NCBI GenBank assembly: GCA_037126765.1
Contig: JBBCBC010000022.1
Coordinates: 17,761,758 to 17,825,757 of the forward strand
Reading direction: 5' to 3'
Length of the DNA: 64,000 bases
Source of the DNA: Stenogyne calaminthoides
Taxonomy: Eukaryota > Streptophyta > Magnoliopsida > Lamiales > Lamiaceae
The position numbers and the translations under genes are program-made. This document shows positions 32,639 to 44,579 of this stretch, one piece after another. Positions within the stretch are counted from its first letter, which is position 1. Each line of letters opens with the position of its first letter. The notes under the pieces are model-generated. The model was not told where the DNA came from. It saw only the letters and a program-made list of their open reading frames with translations, and searched no databases.

Positions 32639-33780
32639 CGACTCAAACTTAGTAATCATGAAAACCCGACTTACTTGTGGCATTGTAGGCTTGGTCTTGC
32701 AAATGAGAATAGGATAGCAAGGTTAAGAAAGTTAGACTACTTAACCCCATTCGACTTTGAGTCTTATGGAAATTGTGAATCCTGTCTCAAGGGCAAAATG
32801 ACCAACAAACCATTTTCTGGGAAATGGGTTCATGCCAAAGAAGTTCTAGAATTGATCCACAGTGATGTCTGTGGACCATTACCCACTATAGCTAGGGGTC
32901 ACTTCGGCTACTTCATCACTTTCACTGACGATTTCTCGAGGTACGAATACATGTATCTTATGAAACACAAATTCAAATCCTTTGAAAAATTCAAGGAGTT
33001 TAAAGCTGAAGTAGAGAAGCAACTTGGTAAGAGTATCAAGACTCTTCGATCAGATCAAGGAGGTGAATACCTTAGCTATGAATTCACTGATTACTTGAAG
33101 TTACATGAAATCCAATCACAGTGGACTCTTCCCGGAATACCGCAAATGAACGGAGTGTCCGAGAGGAGAAATCGAACTTTGTTAGACATGGTGAGGTCCA
33201 TGATGAGCTTTTCCTCTCTTCCGACATTCTTATGGGGATACACGTTACAAACCTAAATCTACGTTCTGAATAGGATTCCATCTAAATCGATTGAGCATAC
33301 ACCGTATGAGCTATGGTGTGGCAAGAAGCCAACTTTTTAGCATATTAAAACGTGGGGTTGCCCCACAATTGTGAAAAAGATGCTTACCGATAAGTTGGAA
33401 TCCAAAGGTTAAAAGGGTTACCTTGTGGGATATCCTAAGGAAACTAGAGTATATTACTTCTATCTACCTGAGAAACAAACAATGATTGTTTCTAGGCAGG
33501 CCATGTTACTCGAAGAAGACTATGTCTTCAAGGAACAAGGTCGTAAGATGATAGAACTTGAAGAAATTCAAGAACCACTGGATAACCAAGAGACTGATAT
33601 CTTCTCAAAGAAACATGATAAGGAATCAGTGGGAGCATTCAACAGCTCTCATGGTGGAATTTTATCACTTAGTAATCCTCTTTCAGCTAGTGGACGCGTA
33701 ATTGGAGTTGCACTGCCTTCGCAGCAAACTCCAAGTGGGCTGAATGAGACCAGCATAGTTCAAACTCCCGCTTAAGAGGC
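32639..33780 (+). pseudogene. Integrase of element F
   Basis: Frame 32675-33256 holds the HHCC remainder (LWHCRLGLANENR, where Leu replaces His; CESCLKGKMTNKPF) and all three catalytic residues: LIHSDVCGPL, TLRSDQGGEY and NGVSERRNRT. A TAA at 33254, a TAG near 33339 and a TAA near 33409 follow (Trp and Gln codons in relatives). The open frame 33425-33775 covers the C-terminal tail and linker (YLVGYPKETRVYYFYLPEKQ, EEDYVFKEQGRKMIELEEIQ). The catalytic core itself is uninterrupted. Confidence 0.88.
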
Positions 33781-34690
33781 ATCTTAAAGTGTTGCTCTTA
33801 AGGACTCTCTGGACATTTATGAAATCGATGCACCACAAAATTTTCACGATCAGAATGTATAGCCTGCACAACCACAACTCTGTAAGTCTACTAGGATTCG
33901 TAATCCACCCACTAGATATTATGGCTTCCTTGTAGAGGAACATGATGATGTGGAGATCCCGAATAAAGACGATACCAGAACTTACACTGAGGCAACATTA
34001 GATGTTGACTCAGAGAAGCTGCATGAAGCTATGAAATCCGAGATGGACTCGATGTACACAAATCAAGCCTGGGACTTAGTTGAGTTGCCGAAAGGGGTCA
34101 AACCCATAGGTTGCAAATGAGTCTACAAATGTAAGACTGATGCAAATGGCAAGGTACAAACCTACAAGGCTAAGTTGGTGGCAAAAGGTTATAGTCAACG
34201 CGAAGGCATTGACTATGATGAGACTTTCTCACTTGTTGCCAAAATCAAATCCATTCAAATTTTATTTGCGGTAGCAGCACACCTAGATTATAAAATTTGG
34301 TAGGTGGACGTCAAAACAGTCTTCCTCAATGGCAACATTGATAAGGAGGTGTTTATGACTCAACCAGAAGGTTTTATATCTAAGCCAAAATCTAATCTTG
34401 TGTGCAAACTTAAACGGTCCATTTATGGACTGAAGCAAGCTTCTTGGAGTTGGAATATCCGATTTAATGAAGCTGTCAAATTGTTTGACTTCATCAGAAA
34501 TTCGGAAGATCCATGTGTTTATCGTAAACGCAGTGGGAAACTATTATTTTCATTGTTGTGTATGTCGATGACATATTAATTATGGGAAACAATATCCCTT
34601 TTATGCAGTCGGTAAAAGATTGGCTATCAAGGACCTTCACGATGAAGGATCTTTGTGAGGCCTGCTACATCTTAGGGATCAAGAAAGTAT
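33781..34690 (+). pseudogene. Reverse transcriptase of element F, 3' truncated
   Basis: RT begins near 34010 (KLHEAMKSEMDSMYTNQAWD, VKPIGCK), with TGA at the Trp of the CKWVYK motif (about 34120) and TAG at the Trp before VDVKTVFLNG (34303). KSNLVCKLKRSIYGLKQASW follows, and the active site VVYVDDILIMG (about 34555-34585) is shifted one frame from the open reading 34304-34579. Homology stops after ILGIKK at about 34690; RNase H and the 3' LTR are absent. Element F is therefore truncated and dead. Confidence 0.87.
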
Positions 34691-35370
34691 GCATGATAAT
34701 GTAATTCTTTTGAAATCACCAATTTATTTATATAGCACGCAATATGTTTCCCGACTCACTATTATGCAACGCAAAAGCACTCAGCTCGATACAGGAGCAC
34801 TAAGCTCAATACAGGAGCATTAAGCTCAATAACATGATATATTTGATATTTTACAAGATTCATATAACATCTAACTCACCAGTTCCTTTCACAATAACCG
34901 CATAAATCACAATTTCATTCCATATTCATAACTGGGCTCACATGCTCATTTCACATTAATCAATTCTCGTAATTCACGTAATATCAACAATTATCATTTC
35001 AATATATATAAATCACATAAATAATATATGTATGCATTATAGTTGCAAATGAATTTCTACTTACCTCGAATCCGTAAAATATCGATACCTCGAATTCCTA
35101 AATCGTCTTATCGAGTCCAACTATGTTGGTTGCAAAACCTTCACGCCTACCACCTCAACCTTTCCTTCATTCCTATCTCTTTTTTCGTTTCCTTCTTTCT
35201 CGCCTAAGCTATCGCAGCCTCACTCCTTTTTCTTTCTTGTGCGTTCGTAATCTACCAAGAAATGATGGTGATATATTTTCCCTAAATCCTAAGAAACTCA
35301 AAAGCGCCTGAGGCTTCCTTAAGTTAGAAGCTTCTACTCAATCTTGTTTAATATTATCTTTAGGCTAGGA
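34691..35370. other. Unassigned AT-rich segment with short tandem repeat
   Basis: Follows the break in F. No coding domain is seen; one small Ser/Leu/Phe-rich frame (35123-35311) looks like chance. Three 20-bp units lie at about 34778-34830 (actcagctcgatacaggagc, then actaagctcaatacaggagc and a partial third). Probably part of another LTR or non-coding repeat. Confidence 0.4.
34778..34830 (+). repeat. Short 20-bp tandem repeat, about 2.7 copies
   Basis: The unit cTaagctcaatacaggagca occurs three times in a row, the last incomplete (ttaagctcaataacatg). Too short and too regular-spaced to be CRISPR-like. Confidence 0.75.
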
Positions 35371-36300
35371 TGTTAGTGTCAGTGTCCTAAAGACAATCTA
35401 TTGTAAGGACATAATGCTAAGATAATATTATGTGTTGGTTTAATATTATTATTTATTTTAATATTAAATATATGGCGTTACACTTATTAGAATATAATGT
35501 TTGATTGTTTGCATTTGTTTTTATCTGTGTTCCCTTAAGTCATTGTTGTCATTGAGTGTGTGAGAACTCAGATGACTTAAGCATGATTCTCAAATAGCCC
35601 CAATCGAGGATCATCAAGAATGGGATATTGATGATGCAATAGAGATTAATGTGCGATCTGCATCATACTCTTAGAGAGTGTGGTAAGATCTCACTTACTA
35701 CGAGATACTGCGTATCTCATGATGGATGCACAAATACCTTATAGGGTATTGGTATACCCATCCGAGAGACCGTTTGATGTAGTTCCACTATATGTGTCTA
35801 CGGGTGTCTTGGTTAGTGGAAGAGATGCGATACTCCATAGACTTGAGGTCAATATGCACGACATGTGTGGAGTGATGAACTTTGACCATGACCGGCGCTT
35901 GCACCCTTCCATGGATAGATATGGCTTGGATTGAGTTCATCATGAAATGCATGTGCGTGATAGTTGAGCCAAGAAAATGATTCAATCCTCAAAGTGGAAT
36001 TAGAGAGAATACTCATCTTCTCATCATAATTGGAGATAATCTGATTAAGTTATTTGAATAGACACTTCATCATGTTCAAGACTAATCGAGTATTCGTGAA
36101 TGAAAGGAGGAAATCATAATAATAATCCATGTTTCAGTTACAGGTAGTTGCACGTTTCTCGCAACGTACCTCATATATTGAGAATGCCTGATTTATTGTC
36201 TAGGGTTCAATTAAGACCGTTAGTTTGACTAATCCCTCGATATATGAGGGCCTATGGGTCACAAGTAGGTCCTTTTACGGATTAAATGTTAAATTGAATT
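35371..36300 (+). repeat. LTR or LTR fragment of family L
   Basis: Starts tgttagtgtcagtgtcctaa and matches the inverted 670-bp insert at 13177-13847. It runs through gagatactgcgtatctcatgatgg, agttccactatatgtgtctacggg and cctcgatatatgagggccta. The right end is not determined: homology to the other copy ends earlier and no closing CA with target repeat is obvious. No coding sequence belongs to it here. Confidence 0.65.
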
Positions 36301-37069
36301 TAATATTTAATTTATGGAGAATTAATTAATAATATATTAATTTGGAATTAATTATTATTAGTGTTTAATTAAATTAGATTTAATTAAATAGGAATTCTCA
36401 ATAATAATATATGGAATATTATTTTAGGATTTAATATATATGGAATCAAATCGCAGAGATTTGACATATATGAGAATTAAATCCGTAGAGATTATTTTGT
36501 TTTTTTACCTTGAAATAAATTTATTTTATATTAAAGTAACCCAAATTAGCCTACAAACAGTAAAAAAATATTGACTCTTTCTATTGCTCACACGGTCAAA
36601 CCATAGTCAAACTAGTAGTCCTTCACATATTTTATTACGATGTTCATCTCGTTTTGATTTTATATTTATTTAGGTGTTAAAGAAATTGAGATTAAAAAGA
36701 CACACATTTTAAAAAAATTGTGGAAATGTTTATATATACAATTAAAATATAAAATAATTTGAATTTTAATATCGTACCCAAATCGTATCTTACCCAATTA
36801 TTTAAAAAAATTGTATCCCAGCACCCGCACCGTATCGTACCCGTATTATTGTATCCATATCCGTGCAACATAGTCCTTAGATATTGCTACATTTATATAT
36901 TATTATAATAGTTTATTTATATCCTACCACACAACTAAACATGAGCGCGCACACATATATATCTTGCATCCCTTATATTTATTATTTATGTATCTATGCA
37001 CCTAAATATATGTTATATATATTCATATGTTTTCTAATCCCAACTAATGCTATTAATCATCAATTATTT
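36301..37069. other. AT-rich unassigned DNA between L and gypsy G
   Basis: Mostly A and T with runs of attaattaat type at 36310-36400 and a segment ccgcaccgtatcgtacccgt (near 36824-36845) typical of old plant repeats. No open frame of note. Target DNA for gypsy G. Confidence 0.5.
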
Positions 37070-37604
37070 TGTTGGGGCCACATATCTACATGGCGACCAC
37101 CCTCCGAAGGTCGACGGCCATGACGAGATGAAAGAGAGTGGTGAACCGGCAATCAACAGCGACCACCTATGAGTGGATGCGACCACTTTAGTCGGCGGTC
37201 TCATGCGAGCTTCTGAGGTCGCCGAAGAGATAAATATGGAGAAGATATGGTTAGTTAATGGCGAGGATATCGCGGAATGCGGGCAAGGCAAGTTTATCCT
37301 GAGGTGGGGATCGCGGAAATTCCACCTGTGGTAGCTGTAGCCCTAGCAGGCCCGCGGAAGAAGCCCATGGAGAGTTTTAACCTAGTTTATTATCTATAAA
37401 TACTTCCTGTAACGTTCATTGTAAGAGATCGAAACCTTAATTTTTAGGCAGATATTACAGTGAAATTCCTGGCTTGGTATTGCCCCCGGACGTAGGCATA
37501 TTTTCGCGAACCGGGTCACCAAATCCTGCGTTCCTTTCCATTTACATTATTATTTTTACTTTGTGAGTGATTGTTAGTACGTCAGTTTAATTCCGGCTAT
37601 AACA
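37070..37604 (+). repeat. 5' LTR of gypsy element G
   Basis: A 535-bp LTR bounded by TGTTGGGGCC (37070) and ataaca (37604). TATA-like ctataaata lies near 37393. It is followed one to four bases later by a gypsy-type primer site. GC content is higher than the surroundings. The partner 3' LTR is not in the window, because G is cut at 50853. Confidence 0.8.
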
Positions 37605-37607
37605 ATT

Positions 37608-37624
37608 TGGCGCCGTCTGTGGGA
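37608..37624 (+). promoter_or_regulatory. Primer binding site of gypsy element G
   Basis: TGGCGCCGTCTGTGGGA directly after the LTR is the primer-site wording common in plant Tat/Athila gypsy elements. It is unlike the Met-tRNA site used by the copia elements. Confidence 0.8.
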
Positions 37625-37671
37625 AAATTCATCTTATCAAACCCACGAATCAATAAGAACTCACAAGAACG

Positions 37672-39250
37672 ATGGCGCAGAACAATGTCCCTACCACTGG
37701 CCTTGAGACTGACCCACCCGACAGTATCGAGGCGTCCCTATTCTCGGAATCAAGGCCTCTGAGATTTGAGACAACGGATGAACAGAACTGGGCCCAGATC
37801 TTCAAAACTCCAGCGGAGATGAAAAATGCTTTAGTGTATTTGCGCAAGCGGAATCTGAATTTTGACGATGATGATGATCAGCAGCCTATTATCAAGGCTG
37901 CCCGCCCCGGGCGGCGACCAAAGGAAAAGCCCAATTGGGAGGACAACTCGGCCTCAACCAAGCCATCTCGGCTTCGAAGGCTAACCACCCCCAAAAGAGG
38001 GGATGAACAGAGCCCGTCTCGTGGACAGACAATCGGAAGGGCCACGAGACATCTCAATTTTCAACCGGCTAGGGGATAACCAGGCGAACAACTCGGTCTT
38101 CAATTGACTGGGCGGTAACTTAATGCAAAAAAGGCCAAACCCTGCGGAGGACGAGGCCAATTCCCACCCCTTAATCATGATCGAAGTGGGCGACCATCAG
38201 GGGAGGTTCAGGAATGAACCACGCATCTTGGCAATGAGCCGGCTCAGCACCAGCGACCATCGAGATACTCGTGCAAACTAGCGAGATGCCGAACTTATCG
38301 CCCTGAGGTAAACGGTTAGTGCCCTTTAACAAAGAATGGATAACCAACCTGTCACTGCCGGACAGGCGACCCATATGGCCCTTCCGTTGTCGCCACTTAG
38401 CACGACCATAGCGGCAGCCCCCACTCATGCTAAGATCAACACCACCTCGATTGATCGATACGGCGGGGACTCCGATCCGAGGACGCATCTCGCCAAGTAT
38501 AACTAATACATGACCTCCATAGGGGCTTCCGATGCAACCATGTGCCGACTTTTCCCCCTCACTCTGAACGAGCAAGCGCACAAGTGGTTCACATCCATCG
38601 CCCCTCAATCAATTAACTCTTTCGAGCAGCTAGGGTGGCTCTTCATGGGGCACTTTGCCCGTGGCGCCTGCACCAAGCAGAAAGCGGCGATCGCTTAATG
38701 TCGAAAGCGTATGAGGATGAGACAAATAGAGTTTAGGACCCGCGCAAGCGACATTATCAACACCATGGAACTCCTTGCAGCCAGGATGGGAGAAGGGAAG
38801 AAATCAGCATCCCCAAAGACAAGCAAGAAATCGGGGCAATACAAGACCCTTGGCAACTTCAAGCCTTTCGAAGACCTAGTGGCAGTCAAACTAATAGAAG
38901 CCTTTGGCGTGTCCCCCGGATATATCTTTACCCAGATCAAGGACAAGCGGCTGCTCGCAGATCCTCGGCCCATAAAGAAAAGCGAAAGTAGCCAGAGCCC
39001 AGGAAAGTACTGCCACTACCATGAAATGATCGGCCATAACACCAGCGAATGCCGCGACCTCTTGAAACAACTCTGGAAGCTCTACGAAGTCAGAATGTTG
39101 CACTTAACACGCCAGCAACTTCAAAGACAAAGACAATTGTACTCGATAAATCAAGGTCACCAGCAGAACCAGGGCCGCCGTAAAAATATGGAGAGCAAAA
39201 GGGTGGTCGACAGGCACCCCCCATGCCAGAACACAGCGACGAAAGGGTGA
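37672..39250 (+). pseudogene. Gag of gypsy element G
   Basis: Starts MAQNNVPTTGLETDPPDS at 37672 with an acidic and basic hydrophilic N-terminal region to 38079. After decayed sequence with stops, the Retrotrans_gag capsid domain appears: TTSIDRYGGDSDPRTHLAKY, LFPLTLNEQAHKWFTSIAPQ, SINSFEQLGWLFMGHFA (about 38440-38660). A further frame 38711-39250 includes RHKRMRMRQIEF-like sequence and the knuckle YCHYHEMIGHNTSEC (about 39010-39055), the C-x2-H variant typical of the Tat/Athila branch. Stops at 38100, 38500 and 38697 among others. Gag would form the particle. Confidence 0.82.
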
Positions 39251-40101
39251 TCCATACCTTATCCCCACTCGGGGCAGTCAGCTGCCTCTCCACTCCAACC
39301 TCTCTATCGAAGAGACGCCAAAAGGTCGAGCTGAGGGAAATGGTGAATACGGTCCGGTTATGCCTACCGGTGAACACGACAGCGCAAGAGGTCAACATGA
39401 TCCAATTCGGGGAACAAGAGAAAGCCAGAATTGTCTACCCGAATGCCAATCCTCTGGTCATCTCCGCTAAGATCATGGGGGTGACAGTCAAACGACTGCT
39501 AGTCGACACTGGGGCCTTTTGCAACATACTGTTCAAGAAGACCTTTGACGAGCTCGGCAATTACCATAACTATCTTGAGCCGAGACAGCATCTGGTGAGG
39601 GGTTTCGGCAACGCTACGGTGAAGCACCACGGGATCATCCGCTTGGCAGTAGAACTGGTTTCCTCTTTAGATAGGGCTATTAGGGCCACCAAACTTTGCG
39701 ATTTCCTTATAATCGACCTGCCATCAACCTTTAATGGTTTTCTTGGCAGGCCGTTCGAGCATAAATTCAAGGCTACGTCCTCCATGTATTATTTCTATGT
39801 AAAATTTCCCACTTCAGATGGGGTGGTCGACACCGTTAAGGGCGATCAACTTGATGCAAGAGGATGTTCAATTTATACCCAGTCTCATTTAAATTATAGC
39901 ATGCATAAAATCACACACGATCAAAGCAGACCAATGAAAATCGACCATGATAAACAAATGAACGACGACCTAGAACTGAGGCTCGGACCCGAGCCAGGCG
40001 AATTCATTATCCAGGGAACGATCGATGACCTAAGAGGGAACCAAAAATGGGCAACACCGAACAAAAAACTCAAAAAAGTCAACATGGACCCAACCCGATA
40101 A
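39223..40101 (+). pseudogene. Protease region of gypsy element G
   Basis: A 292-codon frame. Residues about 75-200 carry the retropepsin domain of Tat-type elements: NPLVISAKIMGVTVKRLLVD, the active site LLVDTGAFCNILFKKTF, HLVRGFGNATVKHHGIIRLA and DFLIIDLPSTFNGFLGRPFE. The tail is the linker to RT with YYFYVKFPTSDGVVDTVKGD. The usual DSGSSA is DTGAFC here, still an Asp-Thr-Gly triad. It lies downstream of gag in a different frame, overlapping its end by 28 bases, which fits either frameshift expression or decay. Confidence 0.85.
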
Positions 40102-41355
40102 GACCTGGAGGTCATAATCGGCTCCAAAATCTCATCGGAACTAAGGGGGCAACTGGTCAACTTTCTTAAAGAAAATTTTGATGTGTTCGCTTGATCCCAC
40201 AAGGACATGATAGGTATCGACCTCGAGGTTGCCTGCCATCGGCTGAACATCGACCCAAGCAAAAAATAAGTCGCACAAAAAAGGAGAAAATTCAGACCCG
40301 AGAAATAAGCCGCATTGGCCGAGGAGGTGAAGAAGTTGCTCGATAATGAAATAATCATACAAGCCGACCAACCCCAGTGGGTGTCAAACGCCATTCTGGT
40401 CAAGCAAGCAAATGGGACGTGGAGGCTATGCATCGACTTCATCAATTTGAACGAGGCGTGTCCCAAAGATTTCTTCCCCATGCCACATATCGACCACCTG
40501 ATCGACAACACAGTCGGGCACGAAATGATGTCCTTCATGGATGCGTTCGCGGGCTACCACCAAATAGCCATGCATAAAGATGATCAACAACACACCTCTT
40601 TTCTCACCGAAAAGAACATGTACTGTTGGAAGAGGATGTCATTCGGCCTCAAGAATGTCGGAGCTACATACCAGCGATTGGTAAACTAGATGTTCGTGGA
40701 GGAAATCGGGAAAACCATGGAGTTATACATAGACGACATAGTCTTCAAGAGTTTGAAAAGGGAAGATCATCTTGCTGACCTCGCCAGAACATTCGCCATC
40801 TTGAGAAAATTCAACATGAGGCTCAAACCAAAAAAGTGCAACTTCGGCGTGGAATCAGGCAAGTTCCTTGGCCACCTGGTCAGTAAATGGGGAATAGAGG
40901 CCAACCCAACTAAAATCAGGGCAGTACTGGAGATGGGCAGCCCATGAAGCCCAAAGGAAGTCCAAAAGCTCGCAGGAAGCCTGGCGGCCCTCAGCAGATT
41001 CATATCACACATGGGAGAAAGGTGCAAACCCTTCTTCGACACACTAAAGAAGGTCAAAAATGATTTCCAGTGGATGGAGGAAGCCCAGGCAGCTTTAGAC
41101 AGCATCAAGGAGTATCTCGCCAACCCAAAGGTACTGGCCAAACCAGTCCCAGGGGAAAAGCTCTTCCTCCACCTAGCCGCCTCTGAAACGTCTTTGAGCT
41201 CAGTCCTGATACAAACCTAGGGGCAAGACAGCTTGCCTATATACTATGTGAGTCAGGTCCTCAACGAGGCGGAATGAAGGTACCCCCATCTCGAAAAACT
41301 CGCCTACGCTCTTGTAATGAGCGTAAGAAAGCTACGACTATACTTTTTCGACCAC
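40102..41355 (+). pseudogene. Gypsy element G reverse transcriptase and RNase H start
   Basis: Ty3/gypsy RT (RVT_1): EVKKLLDNEIIIQADQPQWV, WRLCIDFINLNEACPKDFFP, MPHIDHLIDNTVGHEMMSFM, DAFAGYHQIAMHKDD, MSFGLKNVGATYQRL and active site MELYIDDIVFKS (about 40720-40755). The connection and RNase H-like part follow (AGSLAALSRFISHMGERCKP, IYYVSQVLNEAE, HLEKLAYALVMSVRKLRLYF). Stops at 40192, 40267, 40309, 40687, 40945, 41218 and 41276 are mostly Trp, Arg or Gln codons in relatives. The frame is cut at about 41355 by element E and continues at 50294, with about 20 codons missing at the join. Confidence 0.88.
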
Positions 41356-41366
41356 CATACTTTTTC

Positions 41367-43122
41367 TATACTGGAAAGTATGCTTTTACTTTGTATAACC
41401 AAACTGAATTTCTGTCTTATTTACTGAAATAAATCATTTATCACTGATGCTTTAAATATCATTGAATGTTACATATATTTAAAGCATAACTGTTCAATAA
41501 ATAATACGTGTTAAATTATAGTTAATTTAGTGATACCAGATCACAGAAGATTAAATTAACAGTCCCTTGTAACTAAAAGTACGTTGTTCACGACCTAGAT
41601 AGAAATGAACAATCCATCGTGAAAGGTTGAAGTGTAAGGCTCAGATTGGCTTGTCTTGAACAGGAGATTACACTAGTGCATGATTGATGCACTGAATAGG
41701 ACCTACAGGAGGATAAATTCTTCAGTACTGAATTAGGAAGAATTAGACCTCAGTGGTTAGTTATTTCTTAATCTTCATCCCTTAAATAGGATCGTGTGTG
41801 GTTAGTAATTATTGCTTTAACTTATGACGGGTAGAGAATCAATGAGATTCAATACTTTATATCTTGGGCAATATTATTGGTCACATGCGATTGCAAGTGG
41901 AATTAGTTTCCGGTATGGATAATAATGTTGAACCGTTCCTTGACCAAGGAAAAAAAATATTAATTAATGGAAAGCTATTTCAGTGGCTTGAATTAATTAA
42001 TGGGCTGGATAATCTTAAACACGGAAAATAATAACCAAGAGCCATATTAACAGTAATATGGGTTAAGATGGATAGTCCAATATTAATTATGTATTGGGAT
42101 TAAATAATATTTATGGGCTTGAATAATATTGTGGCTTAATATTAGATATTCAAAGTCCATTAGAAGGTCCAATCTTAATTCTCCTAAAGGCCCCTCAAGT
42201 AGCCCAAACATAATGTCCAATAACTGAAAAAGGTGTTTAAAATAAAATAAATTATGGTTGCTTATTTTTTCTAATTTTTTTCGAAAACATGAATAAAAGG
42301 GGAGAAAGATTTTCTTTGAATTTTGTTATGGAATGAGGATATGTATTCTTGGAATACAAGATTATCTCATTAAATTCAAGAAATCTCCCACTTAGTTATT
42401 TATGTGGGATTTTCGAAAATTATGAGAAATAAAGGAAAATAAAGATTTTCTTGATTTTCTTGAAAAGATATTATGGAAGATATGTATTCTTGGAATACAA
42501 GTATATCTAATAAATTCAAGAAGATCCAAATCTTTGAATCTTTATCCTAAAATTTCGAAAATACCATAACAATAAGAGAGTGGGATTTTTATGGAATATT
42601 TTAATTATGGAGAAAAGAATATATTGGATATATATTCAAGATTTCTTGGAGATCAAGAAAGAGATTTTTCCTCCCTATTCCCCTAGTAAAAATCGGCCGT
42701 CACCCTCTTATAAATAGGGGATGATTTTTTCATCCCCAAGTGCAATTCCATGTGTTGGAAAAATTAGAAATCCACAAAGGTGGTGCAACATAATTTTATT
42801 TTTCCCTTTTGTTAAATTGTTCGCGAGTTCCTACCACCGGATTGTTGAACAAGGATAAGGTTATACTTGAGAAGGTCTTTTGGTGTGTTCGTGTGAACGA
42901 GATCCATCTTCTCAATGGTTGTTACTCCGAGAGGTTAGTTCACGTAAACCCGTAGCAATTCCGCATGCGTAGGATTTATGTGAACTGTTTATATGCATGA
43001 TTTGTTGTTGAATTATTATTTGAATTAATATAGGATTAAATTCATGCTAGTAATAATTGTTAGAATTAAATTTGTATTTAAATATTCATCCCGAATAGAT
43101 CCGGACAATTAATTCCCCAACA
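41367..43122 (+). repeat. 5' LTR of element E, end-truncated and internally deleted
   Basis: Starts at tatactggaaagtatgc and ends ccccaaca (43122). About 100 bp present in the 3' LTR (48973-49065) are missing near 41893, joined at the shared bases ttgc. TATA box TATAAATA at 42709-42716 with the hairpin GGGGATGA/TCATCCCC at 42717-42737, so this copy keeps its promoter. Confidence 0.88.
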
Positions 43123-43124
43123 TA

Positions 43125-43140
43125 TTGCATCGAGCCTCGG
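43125..43140 (+). promoter_or_regulatory. Degenerate primer binding site of element E
   Basis: ttgcatcgagcctcgg lies where element A has ctggtatcagagccacgg. It has lost bases relative to the Met-tRNA complement (tatcagag became catcgag), so priming would be impaired. Confidence 0.7.
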
Positions 43141-44579
43141 TTTAAGCTCAATTTTTTTAGATTGTAATTTAATTCGTTTTCATTAAATTTGAAATTGGAT
43201 AGTAGAATTGCTAGATCTTTTTTGCAGGTATCCAATTGTCATGGTATTTGATGAATGTTTATATTTATGCATGCATATAAATTGTGGTTTTTAATTCGAT
43301 TCGTTCAATTTGTTTTTGCCTCGTTAGAAAATTCACGAGTCGAATAGTATTTATTTGATTCGTTCAATGTAATAGACTAGTCTAGATCTAGGTTTATTTA
43401 TTTTTCGTAAATAAATTGAAACCGGATCTTGAGAAAAGACGGAGACGGAGAATTAAAGACGGACGACCAAGTGCCCAGACATACGCAAGCCAAGGCGGAG
43501 CACGCGGGCTAGGCGGAACGCCTAGCGACCGCGCACACCACCTAAGTGATTGCGGATGGGGTAAGGCGGACGAGCGCTAGGCGCGCGGACGGGGTCGGGG
43601 TCGGGATGGCCGAGCCGGGACGGCGAGGGGCGAAGGACCCCGAATGCGGATGCATCCGGGCGACGCTCGGCGTGCATGTGCCGAGGGTGACGGGGCGGGA
43701 TGGACGAGTCGGATAGGGGCATGCGCCTAGGCGCATGTGACTCGTGTTCCGGATCGTGAGCTACTCTTTTTTCTGGACGTCATCCTAACCCAAAATGGAG
43801 GACGTTTTAAAGAATTTGTTGCGGTCGAGTGGGAGCTTTTTTGAGATGAACGATGAAGGCTATGAAGACGATTTCTCAAGATCAAGACATGACAAAATTA
43901 ACCGTGACAATTTGATATATGTGCCCAATGTGTTTAATTTTTGTTTTGATGTTTTGCATTATTTTGTGCTTATTAAAATTGTGTTTAAATATGCTATGCA
44001 TGAGAAAATGTTTTGAAAAATCTCACCTTCGAAAATTACTAAGTATGTTTAAATAATTCATTGACAATATTATTCCGGATAATAAAATTGAATTAATTTT
44101 GACCTCCATGATTTATTTATTTGTGGATTCTTTTGGAGAAATTCCCTCCACGGGACGGCCAAAAGATTGATTTCACATGAATAAATTCCGAAAGGATGAT
44201 TGTGGGTTATTATTAGTGGCGACGATGACCCTCCCCACGAGGCTCGTTCAAAACAAAATAATAATTCTGTATTTAATCATGGTTATTACTTAGGTATAAA
44301 ATTGATATACATATACTTCCCCGAAGTCCCTGTTAATTTTATATTGGTCAAGTGGGAGCCAACTATTAATCTGAATATTAAAGGTTTGTAACTGTTTTCT
44401 TGTTTGTAACCTGCTTGAATGTGTTTAAATAATGACCCACCCCACGTGGCTTATTTAAACTGTTTTGAGATGATGGCTGATGCATGTTCATATTTTTTTT
44501 GAGATTTTAATATGATACATGTGATTGAACCTTGTGATATGTTTGTGCTTATACAAATTGTTATTTATTTCAGTTCAGC
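43141..44579 (+). other. Leader of element E with CpG-rich island
   Basis: No credible gene. The GC-rich part spans about 43440-43760 and differs from the island of element A in sequence, although both sit between gaattaaagacgg(g/a)c and gagctac. The following conserved block, gttgcggtcgagtgggagct, is at about 43820. The AT-rich remainder carries ccccgaagtccctgt and agtgggagccaactattaat, conserved in A near 12010-12060. Confidence 0.7.

Noticed and set aside
34778..34830. Short regular repeats that might suggest a CRISPR array
   Set aside because: Units are contiguous tandem repeats without spacers, in a plant retrotransposon context. The same applies to the arrays at 51460 and 51855.
35123..35311. 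62-codon Ser/Leu/Phe-rich frame
   Set aside because: Looks like chance translation of a pyrimidine-rich stretch; no motif or context.
36824..36890. Segment ccgcaccgtatcgtacccgt as a DNA-transposon end
   Set aside because: Resembles wording seen in old plant repeats, but I found no terminal inverted repeat or target duplication to support a call.
37060..37070. Target duplication of gypsy G
   Set aside because: Only the left flank is present because G is truncated at 50853, so no comparison is possible.
38171..38608. 145-codon minus-strand frame in gypsy gag
   Set aside because: Antisense shadow of the capsid domain (SFEQLGWLFMGHFA on the plus strand).
39921..40538. 205-codon minus-strand frame
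   Set aside because: It is antisense to the gypsy RT, whose plus-strand motifs are clear; shadow frame.
43522..43736. Two minus-strand frames in the CpG island of E
   Set aside because: Same reason: compositional, not conserved with A.
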